Assembly (NCBI RefSeq): GCF_039527675.1
Contig: NZ_BAAAKI010000004.1
Location: 372,001 to 436,000, forward strand
Reading direction: 5' to 3'
DNA: 64,000 bases
Origin: Luteococcus sanguinis
GTDB lineage: Bacteria; Actinomycetota; Actinomycetes; Propionibacteriales; Propionibacteriaceae
Position numbers and translations under genes: made by a program. Shown piece after piece: positions 16,143 to 25,137 of the stretch (within the stretch, counting starts at the first letter, position 1; each line of letters opens with the position of its first letter). The notes beneath the pieces were generated by a model that saw only the letters and a program-made list of their open reading frames with translations, did not search any database and had not been told where the DNA came from.

Positions 16143-17338
16143 GTGCGAGCCCGTCCCGCCGACCGGCGGTACGCATCAACTGGGGCGAGGTGACGACGAT
16201 GGTCGCCGCCTTCGTGCTGGCCTTCCTGGTCGGCGCCCTGTTGATGGTTTTCAGCGACCCGGACGTCAGCTCGAAGTGGGCCTACTTCTTCTCCCGTCCC
16301 AGCGATGCCCTGAGCGCCTCGTGGGACAAGGTCAGCTCGGCCTACGGTGCCCTGCTGAGGGGTTCGCTGGGCAGCTGGAAGGCCTTCACCGACACCACGG
16401 CCTCCGCGGCCCCGTTGATCTGCGGCGGCCTCGGCCTCGCGGTCGCCTTCCGCTCCGGCCTGTTCAACATCGGTGCCCAGGGCCAGGCGATCTGGGGGGC
16501 CATCGCGGCGGCCTGGGTCGGCTTCCACTTCACGGGGCTGCCGATGCTCGTCCACCTTCCGATCGCCATCATCGCGGGCCTTCTCGCCGGTGCCATCTGG
16601 GGCGGCATCGCGGGTTGGCTGCGGGCAGCCACCGGCGCCCACGAGGTGATCGTGACGATCATGCTGAACTACGTCGCCAGCCTCACCCTGGCGTGGCTGC
16701 TCGGCACGCACTACTTCCTGCGCCCAGGCCGCAGCGACCCGATCGCGCCCGAGGTGCAGTGGACCGCCACCTTCCCCCGGGTGGAGGGTGGGCAGCTCCA
16801 CCTCGGCTTCTTCCTCGCCCTGCTCGCGGCCGTGGCGGTGTGGTGGGTGATGGAACGCTCCAGCATCGGTTTCCGGCTGCGTGCCGTCGGCGCGAACCCC
16901 CACGCGGCAGCCACGGCCGGCATGAGCGTTTCACGCTCGACGGTCGTCGCCATGCTCATCTCGGGAGGTCTGGCGGGCCTGGCCGGTGTCCAGGCGGCAC
17001 TCGGCCCCGGTGACTTCGGTCTGCCCACCCCGCTGTCCGCGGGTCTGGTCGGTTCGATCGGTTTCGACGCGATCACCGTCGCCCTGCTGGGGCGCTCCAA
17101 GCCGGGCGGCGTGGTGCTGGCCGGTCTCCTCTTCGGGGCCCTGCACGCCGGGGGCCTGGCGATGCAGTCGCAGGCCGGGACACCACTGACCCTGACGACC
17201 GTGCTCCAGGCGCTGATCGTCATGTTCGTCGCCGCACCGCGGCTCGTCCGCACGCTCGTGCCCTTCCTCAAGGCACGACGCAACCGGCCTGCTGAACTGG
17301 TGGGCGGCGCGTCCGCGCAGGGCGGTGTGTCGGCATGA
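16139..17338 (+). CDS. Nucleoside ABC transporter permease 1
   Basis: 399 residues with about eight to ten membrane segments. The BPD_transp_2 core includes GLFNIGAQGQAIWGAIAAAW and the cytosolic coupling region FRLRAVGANPHAAATAGMS. Start and stop overlap the flanking genes (ATGA each side), indicating strict co-translation with the ATPase and second permease. The N-terminus has a large extracytoplasmic loop (about 45-85). Confidence 0.92.
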   Translation: MSASPSRRPAVRINWGEVTTMVAAFVLAFLVGALLMVFSDPDVSSKWAYFFSRPSDALSASWDKVSSAYGALLRGSLGSWKAFTDTTASAAPLICGGLGLAVAFRSGLFNIGAQGQAIWGAIAAAWVGFHFTGLPMLVHLPIAIIAGLLAGAIWGGIAGWLRAATGAHEVIVTIMLNYVASLTLAWLLGTHYFLRPGRSDPIAPEVQWTATFPRVEGGQLHLGFFLALLAAVAVWWVMERSSIGFRLRAVGANPHAAATAGMSVSRSTVVAMLISGGLAGLAGVQAALGPGDFGLPTPLSAGLVGSIGFDAITVALLGRSKPGGVVLAGLLFGALHAGGLAMQSQAGTPLTLTTVLQALIVMFVAAPRLVRTLVPFLKARRNRPAELVGGASAQGGVSA

Positions 17339-18690
17339 GCACCACCCCCGACAAGGAAATCACCATGACCTCGGCGACCGAGCTGAACCGACTGGCGCAA
17401 GAGACCACCGGCGAGCACGGCGAGGTGGTGCTGCGCACCACCGAGAGCGCCGCCAACCGACGCAGCCGCATCACCACCGGCATCCTGATCACCGTCCTGG
17501 GCCTGCTGCTGCTCGGCTTGTCGTTGACGGCCAAGGGTTCGGCCCGGTTCGCGCTTTCGGACGCCTTCGATGCCGTCCAGCTGCCCACCTTCTCGCTGCC
17601 CGGCCTGGCCACTGTCCTGGTGTGCGGTGCGCTGGCCACCCTGGCCGGGGTGGGCTATCTGTCCGGACGACTGCATGGACGCCTGCCCGCGCTCGCCGGG
17701 ACCGTCGCCGGGCTGGCCGTGATGATCGGCTTCCTGGCCTGGGCCGCAGCCGGACGCGACCTGCCCTTCCCGATCTCCAACCAGCTGAACGGCACCTTCG
17801 CCATCGCCACCCCGCTGGTGCTGGGCGCGCTGGCCGGCGTGTTGTGCGAGCGGGCTGGCGTGGTCAACGTCGCCATCGAGGGCCAGATGCTCGTCGGCGC
17901 CTTCGCCGCCGCCGTCGTGGGCTCCACCACGAAGTCGATCCCGGCTGCGGTCATCGCCGCCGTCATCGCCGGCGTCGCCATGGCCGCACTACTGGCGCTG
18001 TTTGCCATCACCTACCTGGTCGACCAGGTGGTGCTGGGCGTCGTGCTCAACCTCTTCGCCGTGGGCATCACCGGCTTCCTGTTCGACCAGCTGATCCAGC
18101 CCAAGAGCTCGACCCTGAATGCCGCGCCCCAGATGGAGACCCTCGCCATCCCCGGGTTGTCGGAACTGCCCTTCTTCGGCCCGGTGCTCTTCCGGCAGAC
18201 CGCGCTGGCCTACATCGCCATCGCGTCGGTGGTGCTGGTGTGGTTCCTGCTCTACCGCACCAAGTGGGGCCTGCGGGTGCGCGCCGTCGGCGAGCACCCC
18301 AAGGCCGCCGACACCGTCGGCATCTCGGTGACCCGGATGCGCTGGTCGGCCGTGCTGGCTGGCGGCGTCTTCGCCGGACTCGGCGGTGCCTTCTTCACCG
18401 TCGGCTCCACCGGAGCCTTCAGCAAGGAGATCACGGTCGGCAACGGCTTCATCGCCCTGGCCGCGGTGATCATGGGTCGCTGGCACCCCGTGCTTGCCGC
18501 GATGATGGCGCTTTTCTTCGGTTTCGTGACGCAGATGGCCTCCCAGCTGTCGGCGCTCAACACGCCCGCTCCCAGCCAGTTGCTGCTGATGCTGCCCTAC
18601 CTCGCCACGATCATCGCCGTCGCGGGTCTGGTCGGCCAGGTGCGCGCGCCGGCCGCCGATGGCGACCCCTACGTGAAGGAAGGGCACTGA
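17335..18690 (+). CDS. Nucleoside ABC transporter permease 2
   Basis: 451 residues. A polar N-terminal extension of about 45 residues precedes some ten membrane segments. ERAGVVNVAIEGQMLVGAF (about 179-197) and LRVRAVGEHPKAADTVGIS (about 313-331) are typical of the second permease of BMP-linked systems. It forms a heterodimer with the preceding product. The ATG overlaps the permease 1 stop; cytidine deaminase follows 2 bp after the stop. Confidence 0.92.
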   Translation: MSTTPDKEITMTSATELNRLAQETTGEHGEVVLRTTESAANRRSRITTGILITVLGLLLLGLSLTAKGSARFALSDAFDAVQLPTFSLPGLATVLVCGALATLAGVGYLSGRLHGRLPALAGTVAGLAVMIGFLAWAAAGRDLPFPISNQLNGTFAIATPLVLGALAGVLCERAGVVNVAIEGQMLVGAFAAAVVGSTTKSIPAAVIAAVIAGVAMAALLALFAITYLVDQVVLGVVLNLFAVGITGFLFDQLIQPKSSTLNAAPQMETLAIPGLSELPFFGPVLFRQTALAYIAIASVVLVWFLLYRTKWGLRVRAVGEHPKAADTVGISVTRMRWSAVLAGGVFAGLGGAFFTVGSTGAFSKEITVGNGFIALAAVIMGRWHPVLAAMMALFFGFVTQMASQLSALNTPAPSQLLLMLPYLATIIAVAGLVGQVRAPAADGDPYVKEGH

Positions 18691-18692
18691 CC

Positions 18693-19106
18693 GTGGCGGA
18701 CGCCGTGGTCAAGGTCGACTGGGACGCCCTGCGCGCCCGCGCCCGGGACATCGTTCAGCAGGCCTACGCGCCCTACTCGAACTATCGAGTCGGTGCCGCG
18801 GCACTGGTCGACGACGGACGTATCGTCGCCGGTTGCAATGTGGAGAATGCCGCCTACGGCGTCGTGCTCTGTGCCGAGTGTGGGCTGGTCAGCGAGCTGG
18901 TCGCAGGGGGCGGGGGGCGCCTGGTCGCGTTCACCTGCTGCAACTCCGAGGACGACGTGATCATGCCCTGTGGCCGCTGTCGCCAGCTGCTGTGGGAGCA
19001 CGGCGGCGCCGAACTGTTGGTCGAGACGCCCCTGGGCATCCAGACCATGTCCCAAGTGCTCCCGCAGGCCTTCGGGCCCGAGGCGTTGGCCGCCGTCCGC
19101 GACTGA
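18693..19106 (+). CDS. cdd: Cytidine deaminase
   Basis: Deaminates cytidine/deoxycytidine to uridine/deoxyuridine. It is a 137-residue, homotetrameric-type enzyme. CAECG (about 53-57) supplies a zinc Cys and the catalytic Glu, and PCGRC (about 90-94) supplies the other two zinc Cys. GCNVENAAYG binds the ribose. The GTG start has GGAAGG upstream within the permease end. Its place at the end of the nucleoside importer operon indicates immediate salvage of imported cytidine. Confidence 0.95.
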   Translation: MADAVVKVDWDALRARARDIVQQAYAPYSNYRVGAAALVDDGRIVAGCNVENAAYGVVLCAECGLVSELVAGGGGRLVAFTCCNSEDDVIMPCGRCRQLLWEHGGAELLVETPLGIQTMSQVLPQAFGPEALAAVRD

Positions 19107-19137
19107 ACCCGCCCTGCCGGGCTGGCACAATGACCCG

Positions 19138-20037
19138 GTGATCACCGCTGCAGCAGATGGCTCGTCCCTGTCGAACCCCGGCCCGGCCGGCTGGGCCTGG
19201 TACATCGACGACGACCGGTGGGCAGCCGGTGGCTGGCCCCGCGGCACCAACAACATGGGCGAACTGATGGCCGTGCTCAACCTGCTGCAGCAGACCGACC
19301 AGGTGCGCGACGAGCCACTGCACGTGTTGTGCGACTCCCAGTACGTCATCAACGCGGTCACCAAGTGGATGGGCGGCTGGAAGCGTCGGGGCTGGCGCAA
19401 GGCCGACGGCAAACCGGTGATGAATGTCGAACTGTTGCAGGAGATCGACCGCGCCATGGCCGGGCGTGTGGTTACCTTCGAGTGGGTCAAGGGCCATGCC
19501 GGCCACGCCATGAACGAGGCCGCCGACGAGCGCGCGCGCGCCGCTGCCACCGCCTACCAGCGGGGGACTGCCGTCGACCACGGCCCCGGCTTCGGCGGCC
19601 TGGACGCCTTCAACGCCGCCCAGTCATTGGACGTCGCGCCCACCCCTCCCCAACCGGTCGAGATCGACCTGTTCAGCTTCGACGAGCCCGTCTCGGTCGA
19701 CGACGCGGACGACGTGGTGGCGCTGGAGCAGGCGCTGCTGAGCGACGAGGTGCGCTCTGACCACGCCCGGGTGGAGGCCCTCCTGCACCCCGACTTCACC
19801 GAGATTGGATCGTCCGGACGCCTGTGGAGCCGGGCCCGGATGCTCGCGACCATCGCGCCGCTGGAGAACCGGACCACCTTCGAGCTGGTGGGAACCGACC
19901 GTCTGGCCGATGACCTGCTTCTGGTGCGCTGGCGCTCCCGGGCCAAGGCGTCGGTGGTGTTGCGCTCATCCATTTGGCAGCGCACGCCAGCCGGTTGGCA
20001 GCTGCGCTTCCGTCAGGGCACGCCCGCCGACCTGTGA
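19138..20037 (+). CDS. RNase HI fused to an NTF2-like (DUF4440) domain
   Basis: 299 residues. The N-terminal half is RNase HI: the acidic residues in ADGSSLSNPGPAG, NNMGELMAV, CDSQYVI and NEAADERAR match the D-E-D-D catalytic set, so RNA:DNA hybrid cleavage is expected. A linker at about 145-200 leads to a C-terminal domain (about 205-295) with HPDFTEIGSSGRLWSR and IWQRTPAGWQLRFRQG, the DUF4440/SnoaL-like pattern. The role of that domain is unknown. The GTG lies 6 nt after CACAAT (19126-19131), suggesting a leaderless mRNA. The last codons form the first unit of a tandem repeat. Confidence 0.85.
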   Translation: MITAAADGSSLSNPGPAGWAWYIDDDRWAAGGWPRGTNNMGELMAVLNLLQQTDQVRDEPLHVLCDSQYVINAVTKWMGGWKRRGWRKADGKPVMNVELLQEIDRAMAGRVVTFEWVKGHAGHAMNEAADERARAAATAYQRGTAVDHGPGFGGLDAFNAAQSLDVAPTPPQPVEIDLFSFDEPVSVDDADDVVALEQALLSDEVRSDHARVEALLHPDFTEIGSSGRLWSRARMLATIAPLENRTTFELVGTDRLADDLLLVRWRSRAKASVVLRSSIWQRTPAGWQLRFRQGTPADL

Positions 20038-20163
20038 CCCCACCGACCTGTGACCCCACCGACCTGTGACCCCACCGACCTGTGACCCCACCGACCTGTG
20101 ACCCCACCGACCTGTGACCCCATCGACCTGTGACGCCGCCGACCTGTGACCCCGCCGACCTGT
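20026..20163. repeat. 16-bp tandem repeat at the RNase H gene 3' end
   Basis: Nine head-to-tail units, the last one partial, of GCCGACCTGTGACCCC and variants. The first unit contains the final codons and stop (TGA 20035-20037) of the RNase H gene; later copies are noncoding. It fills most of the gap to the convergent gene ending at 20174. The unit has no dyad symmetry. Confidence 0.97.
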
Positions 20164-20173
20164 AGCGAAGCTC

Positions 20174-21010
20174 TCAGATCTCCTGGAGCCGCTTGCGGAT
20201 CGCCTTGAAGGCGGTCTCGCCCATGTCCTCGCGCCCGCCCTCCAGCCAGGTGACCGTGTTCGCGTCCGTGCTCAGGACGACCTTGCCGTGGGCATCGCCG
20301 TTGCCGGCGGTCTGGTCGAACTGCACCCACTGGCTCTGCTTGACCGGGTTCGTGTACGTGTAGTCCTTGTCCTTGCAGCCCTGCAGGGTCTCGGCCAGTT
20401 TGGTGAAGGCCGCGGTGGCTGCCTCAGGGTTCTCGAAGCGCCAGGTCATCGCGCCCCAGCCCCGGTCGGTGCCCGCGACGACGATCTGCTGCGAGGCCTT
20501 GACCGCGGCGTTGGCCTGGTTCACGCAGTCGGTGTCACCCTGGAAGGAGTCCTGCCCAGCCTGTCCCTCCCCGGCCAACTGGTAGGCGCCCGCGCCCACC
20601 TGCAGCGCCGGGTCGTAGAGCTTGCTGACATCTCTCACTGAATCCGGGCCGAGCGGCGAACCGTGGCGCTTCATCAGGTAGACACCGCCACCCAGCACCA
20701 GCGCCAGCGCCAGGAGCGAGGCGATGATCGTCACCCACGGCACCCGACGGGTGCGGGTCGCCACCTGGGGCGCCACCGATCCGTGGTGCTCGTCGGGCAG
20801 CGTCTCGGTCACCGTCCGCTGGATGGCGACCCCGGAGGGCTGCCAGCACTCGGCCGGCGCCGGGGTGGGAAAGCCGTAGCCGTCGCGGTAGAACTGCCAC
20901 TCGGCGGGGGCGGGCGGCCAGGTCGGGTCGGGACGCCAGCCGCGCGGGGGCAGGAAACCTGCCGGCGGCTGCGGCCAGCTCGGCGGTGTGTGGAAGGTGA
21001 TGGGCCTCAC
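20174..21010 (-). CDS. Single-pass membrane protein with N-terminal W/P-rich (DUF2510-like) motif
   Basis: 278 residues. The Pro/Trp-rich N-terminus (GWRPDPTWPPAPAEWQFY, about 22-39) resembles DUF2510. One transmembrane segment (WVTIIASLLALALVLGGGVY, about 92-111) separates it from a 165-residue extracytoplasmic domain resembling mycobacterial PknH-type sensor domains (weak). Two Cys in the outer domain may form a disulfide. The GTG is preceded by GAGGAG. Function unknown. Confidence 0.65.
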   Translation of the reverse strand: MRPITFHTPPSWPQPPAGFLPPRGWRPDPTWPPAPAEWQFYRDGYGFPTPAPAECWQPSGVAIQRTVTETLPDEHHGSVAPQVATRTRRVPWVTIIASLLALALVLGGGVYLMKRHGSPLGPDSVRDVSKLYDPALQVGAGAYQLAGEGQAGQDSFQGDTDCVNQANAAVKASQQIVVAGTDRGWGAMTWRFENPEAATAAFTKLAETLQGCKDKDYTYTNPVKQSQWVQFDQTAGNGDAHGKVVLSTDANTVTWLEGGREDMGETAFKAIRKRLQEI

Positions 21011-21075
21011 GCGCTCTCTCCTCGTCGTCCCCTCGAGTGCCGAGGCTACCAGCGCGCGGCGATAGGCTGTCCCCC

Positions 21076-22881
21076 ATGTGTGCACACGTCCTCGCCGCCG
21101 TCGCGTGGCCCTATGCCAATGGGCCCCGACACATCGGCCACGTCTCCGGTTTCGGTGTCCCTTCTGATGTCTTCGCGCGGTACATGCGAATGTCGGGCCA
21201 CGACGTGCTGATGGTCTCCGGGACGGACGAGCACGGCACCGCGATCCAGGTGAAGGCCGACTCCGAGGGCCTGACCGCCGAGCAGACTGCCGACAAGTAC
21301 CACCGGATCATCGCCGAAGACCTCCAGGGCCTCGGGCTGAGCTATGACCTCTACACCCGCACCACCACCGACAACCACCGCCAGGTGGTGCAGGAGATGT
21401 TCACCGTCCTGCACGACAACGGCTATGTCGTGGCCAAGAAGGAACTCGGCGCGATCAGCCCGTCCACCGGACGGACGCTGGCCGACCGCTACATCGAGGG
21501 CACCTGCCCCTTCTGCGCCTTCGACGGCGCGCGCGGCGACCAGTGCGACAACTGCGGCCGCCAGCTCGACCCGGCCGACCTGAAGAACCCGCACAGCCGG
21601 ATCAACGGCGAGGTGCCCGAGTTCGTCGAGACCGAGCACTACTTCCTCGACCTGCCCGCCTTCGCCGAGGCGCTGGGCCAGTGGCTGCAGACCCGCCAGG
21701 AATGGCGTCCCAATGTGATGAACTTCTCGGCCAACTTCGCCAAGGAACTGCAGCCGCGCGCCATCACCCGCGACCTCGACTGGGGCATCCCGATCCCGCT
21801 CGAGGGCTGGTCGGACAATGCGATGAAGCGCATCTACGTCTGGTTCGACGCGGTCATCGGCTACCTCTCCGCGTCCATCGAGTGGGCCAAGCGCTCCGGC
21901 GACCCGGATGCCTGGCGCACCTGGTGGAACAACGAGGAGGCCCGCAGCTACTACTTCATGGGCAAGGACAACATCGTCTTCCACTCGGTGATCTGGCCGT
22001 CCATCCTGCTGGGCGTCAACGGCGAGGGCGACAAGGGCGGGCGGACGTCCGACTGGTTCGGCACCCTCGACCTGCCCACCGAGGTGGTCAGCTCCGAGTT
22101 CCTGACCATGCGCGGTTCCAAGGTCGCGAGCTCCCGCGGCGCGTCCATCTTCGTCGGTGACTTCCTGCGCGAGTTCGGCCCCGACGCGCTGCGCTACTTC
22201 ATCGCCGTCGCCGGCCCGGAGAACCAGGACACCGACTTCACCTGGGACGAGTTCGTGCGCCGGGTGAACTTCGAGCTGGCCAATGAGTGGGGCAACCTGG
22301 TCAACCGCTCCATCTCGATGGCGCACAAGAATGTCGGCGCCATCCCGGCCGCCGGCGAGCTGACCGAGGCCGACACCGAGCTGCTGGCCGCCTCCAAGGG
22401 TGCCTTCGACACCGTCGGCGCGCTGCTGGACGCCTGCAAGTTCAAGGCAGCCATCACCGAGTCGATGCGCATCGTCTCCTTGGCCAACAAGTACCTCTCC
22501 GACCAGGAGCCGTGGAAGCTGAAGGACGACCCGACTCGCCGCGACACCGTGCTGCACGTCGCGCTGCAGGTGGTCAGCGACTGCAACACCCTGATGACGC
22601 CCTTCATGCCGCACGCGGCCCAGAAGGTGCACGAGGCGCTCGGCGGCACCGGGGTGTGGGCGGCGCAGCCGCAGCTGGTCGAGGTCACCGAGACCCGCGA
22701 GGACGGCTCCACCAAGACCTATCCGACGCTGCAGGGTGACTACGCCACCGAGGCCGCGCACTGGGCCAGCGAGCCCATCGAGGCCGGACGGGAACTGTCC
22801 AAGCCGTCCCCGATCTTCGCCAAGCTCGACGACAAGCTGGGCGAGACCGGTCCGGAATGGGCACCGATCACGACCGCCTGA
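21076..22881 (+). CDS. metG: Methionyl-tRNA synthetase
   Basis: Charges tRNA-Met in the cytoplasm. 601 residues. AWPYANGPRHIGHVSG (about 9-24) holds the class I HIGH signature. The zinc-binding insertion has CPFC and CDNC knuckles (about 145 and 158). The second signature is the SKVASSR variant of KMSKS (about 355), known for this subgroup. The anticodon-binding helical domain follows. ATG 21076 is chosen: TAGGCT (21063-21068) lies 7 nt upstream and there is no ribosome site. Upstream in-frame codons add no family sequence. Confidence 0.97.
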   Translation: MCAHVLAAVAWPYANGPRHIGHVSGFGVPSDVFARYMRMSGHDVLMVSGTDEHGTAIQVKADSEGLTAEQTADKYHRIIAEDLQGLGLSYDLYTRTTTDNHRQVVQEMFTVLHDNGYVVAKKELGAISPSTGRTLADRYIEGTCPFCAFDGARGDQCDNCGRQLDPADLKNPHSRINGEVPEFVETEHYFLDLPAFAEALGQWLQTRQEWRPNVMNFSANFAKELQPRAITRDLDWGIPIPLEGWSDNAMKRIYVWFDAVIGYLSASIEWAKRSGDPDAWRTWWNNEEARSYYFMGKDNIVFHSVIWPSILLGVNGEGDKGGRTSDWFGTLDLPTEVVSSEFLTMRGSKVASSRGASIFVGDFLREFGPDALRYFIAVAGPENQDTDFTWDEFVRRVNFELANEWGNLVNRSISMAHKNVGAIPAAGELTEADTELLAASKGAFDTVGALLDACKFKAAITESMRIVSLANKYLSDQEPWKLKDDPTRRDTVLHVALQVVSDCNTLMTPFMPHAAQKVHEALGGTGVWAAQPQLVEVTETREDGSTKTYPTLQGDYATEAAHWASEPIEAGRELSKPSPIFAKLDDKLGETGPEWAPITTA

Positions 22882-24134
22882 CCGCAGGGGAGGACGACCA
22901 CCCACCGGCCGTGGCAACGGCGCGCGCCAGCTGGCGCCGGTGGTGGTGGTTGCCCGCGGTCGTGGCCGTCCAGAAGTTGCTCTTCTGGGGTGTTGCGGCG
23001 GACCTTGACCGGGGCCGCTGGTTCGACAACCTGTTCAACTGGGACGCCTGGTTCTACCTGGACATCGCCGAGAACGGTTACCGGACGACCGAGTTCATCG
23101 ACGGACGTCTGGTGCGCACCACGATGGCCTTCTTCCCGCTCTACCCGATGCTGGGGCGCGCGCTGTCCTGGCTGCCCGGCGTGGGGCTCCGGCCCGCGAT
23201 GGTTGCCATCGCCTTCGTCTCCTGCCTGGCGGCGGTGTGCGGCATCTTCCGGCTGGGGGAGGCACTGCACTCGGCGCGGTTGGGTGCTGTCTGGGCCTTG
23301 GGCTGGGCAGTGGTCCCACGCGGTTTCGTGGCTGCGATGCCCTACTCGGAGCCGATGTTCACGGCCTTGTCGGTGTGGGCCCTCGTCCAGCTTGCTCGCG
23401 GGCGCTGGTGGACGGCGGCGGTGCTCTGCGCGCTGGCTGGCGCCACCCGGTCGACGGGCATCTCGACCCTGGTCGCCGTGGGCGGCGCCATCCTGGTCGC
23501 CCTGCTGCAGGTGCTCTGGGCTCGTGTTCGTCGTCGTCCACCCGGCCTGGTGGGCTGGCTACCGGGAACAGTGCGGTTCCCCTCGGCGTGGACGCTGGTG
23601 GGTGCGGGTCTGCTCTCGGCGCTGGGGACGGCGGCCGTGCTCGCCCACGTGGCTGCCCTCACCGGGTCGTGGCAGGGCTACTTCGTCGCCCAGCGCGAGT
23701 GGGGAATGGTGATGGGCAACCCGATGGCAACCGTCCACCAGTGGTGGTTGGTCATCAACGGCCCGACCCTGCCCCAGCGCGAGACGGTGAAGGCGGTCGC
23801 CTATGCGCTGCCGGCGTGGACGGTCTTGATGGTGGCGGCCCTGGTGGGGGCCTGGCGACGTCCGTCCTGGCGTCCGGTGGTCGCGCAATCGCTGGTGCTG
23901 TTCGCGCTGATGGCCTGCGCCCAGGCCTACTTCAACTCCAAGGAGCGGTACCTGCTGCCCGGCGTCGGCCTGCTGCTGCCGCTGGCCTGGCTGCTGGCGG
24001 TGAGCATCGAGCGTGCTCCGGTGGGTGTCCGCCGCTGGTGGACGGGTTTCCTTGCGCTGGCCTGGTTCGTCGCGGCGGTCGCCTGGGCGGTCTTCGGCGG
24101 GACGATCGTCACCTGGTCGGTCACCTCCCCCTGA
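22857..24134 (+). CDS. PIG-V-like membrane mannosyltransferase
   Basis: 425 residues with about ten membrane segments. NWDAWFYLDIAENGY (about 61-75) and FFPLYPMLGRAL are the signatures of PIG-V/GT76-type polyprenyl-mannose-dependent mannosyltransferases; the Asp in the first loop is the likely catalytic residue. It probably adds mannose to lipoglycan or glycoprotein outside the membrane. The ATG overlaps metG by 25 nt, so they are probably co-transcribed. Confidence 0.8.
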   Translation: MGTDHDRLTAGEDDHPPAVATARASWRRWWWLPAVVAVQKLLFWGVAADLDRGRWFDNLFNWDAWFYLDIAENGYRTTEFIDGRLVRTTMAFFPLYPMLGRALSWLPGVGLRPAMVAIAFVSCLAAVCGIFRLGEALHSARLGAVWALGWAVVPRGFVAAMPYSEPMFTALSVWALVQLARGRWWTAAVLCALAGATRSTGISTLVAVGGAILVALLQVLWARVRRRPPGLVGWLPGTVRFPSAWTLVGAGLLSALGTAAVLAHVAALTGSWQGYFVAQREWGMVMGNPMATVHQWWLVINGPTLPQRETVKAVAYALPAWTVLMVAALVGAWRRPSWRPVVAQSLVLFALMACAQAYFNSKERYLLPGVGLLLPLAWLLAVSIERAPVGVRRWWTGFLALAWFVAAVAWAVFGGTIVTWSVTSP

Positions 24135-24255
24135 GCCGTCTGGACGACCTACGCGGGTATTGACCCGACCCGGCCGAGACCGACGTCGTCCACCCGTCGT
24201 GCGGTCGGTTTCGACCCGATCAGGCCGGTTCCTGCGCCCGACATAGAATCACCCG

Positions 24256-25137
24256 GTGACTCCCGCCCTGCAGCCCACCCGAGCGACCCGCGCCTGGGAA
24301 CCGACCCGGGTGCTGCGCGGGGACGTCGACTCCGGTCGCCGTCTCTTGGAGGGTCTGGGCAGCGTCGTCGTCCTGACCGGTGCGGGGATGTCGACCGAGT
24401 CGGGCGTGCCCGACTACCGTGGCCCGCGGGCGCAGCGCGCCACCCCGATGATGTACTGCGAGTTCCTCGCCGACGTCGAGAACCGACGCCGCTACTGGGC
24501 TCGCAACTACCAGGGCTGGGCCCACCTCGGCCAGGCCCACCCGAATGCCGGGCACCGGGCCCTGGCCCGCTGGGAGGCAACCGGCGCCCCGACCCGAGTG
24601 GTGGGACTGGTCACGCAGAACGTCGACGGGCTGCACGAGGCAGCCGGGCAGCAGCGAATCGTCACCCTGCACGGGCGCGGCTCCGAGGTGGTCTGCCTCG
24701 ACTGCGGCCAGGTCACCGCCCGTGCCGATCTCCAACCCCGGCTGGCGGCGCTGAACCCCGAGGTCCAACCGCGCATGGACATGGGGCACGCGGAACTTCG
24801 TCCCGACAATGACGCGGTCGTCGAGGACTGGCACGACTTCGCCATCCCCGAATGCCTCGCCTGCGGGGGAGTGTTGAAGCCGCACGTCGTCTTCTTCGGC
24901 GAACCGGTGCCCAAGGTTCGCGTCGCGCAGGCCTTCGACTGGTGTGACGAGGCGGACGGCCTGCTGGTCGCCGGCTCCTCGCTGACCGTGATGAGCGGGC
25001 TCAGGTTCGCGCGGTTCGTGCACAAGCAGGGAAAGCCGGTGGTCATCGTCAACCATGGCGCGACCCGCGCCGACGAGTTCGCGACGCTGCGCCTGGACGA
25101 CTCGACGTCCGCGGTGCTCAGCCGGTGGGCTGTCTGA
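24256..25137 (+). CDS. cobB: SIR2-family NAD-dependent protein deacylase
   Basis: 293 residues. GAGMSTESGVPDYRG (about 40-54) is the NAD loop, TQNVDGLHEAAG the catalytic core, and HGRG provides the catalytic His (about 140). The zinc Cys pairs are CLDC and CLAC, and AGSSLTVMSG closes the fold. Sirtuins deacylate lysines and tie acetyl/propionyl-CoA enzymes to NAD. The GTG lies 6 nt after TAGAAT (24244-24249), so it is leaderless. Its 3' end overlaps the convergent CPBP gene by 20 nt. Confidence 0.93.
   Translation: MTPALQPTRATRAWEPTRVLRGDVDSGRRLLEGLGSVVVLTGAGMSTESGVPDYRGPRAQRATPMMYCEFLADVENRRRYWARNYQGWAHLGQAHPNAGHRALARWEATGAPTRVVGLVTQNVDGLHEAAGQQRIVTLHGRGSEVVCLDCGQVTARADLQPRLAALNPEVQPRMDMGHAELRPDNDAVVEDWHDFAIPECLACGGVLKPHVVFFGEPVPKVRVAQAFDWCDEADGLLVAGSSLTVMSGLRFARFVHKQGKPVVIVNHGATRADEFATLRLDDSTSAVLSRWAV

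Noticed and set aside
14936..16903. Long open frames on the strand opposite the nucleoside ABC genes (also 76-1086, 21046-22917 and others)
   Set aside because: They mirror real genes, have low-complexity composition and no family motifs. High GC content keeps antisense frames open.
22136..22160. Degenerate KMSKS in MetG as a sign of inactivity
   Set aside because: The K-x-S-x-SR form is normal in this MetG subgroup and all other motifs are intact.
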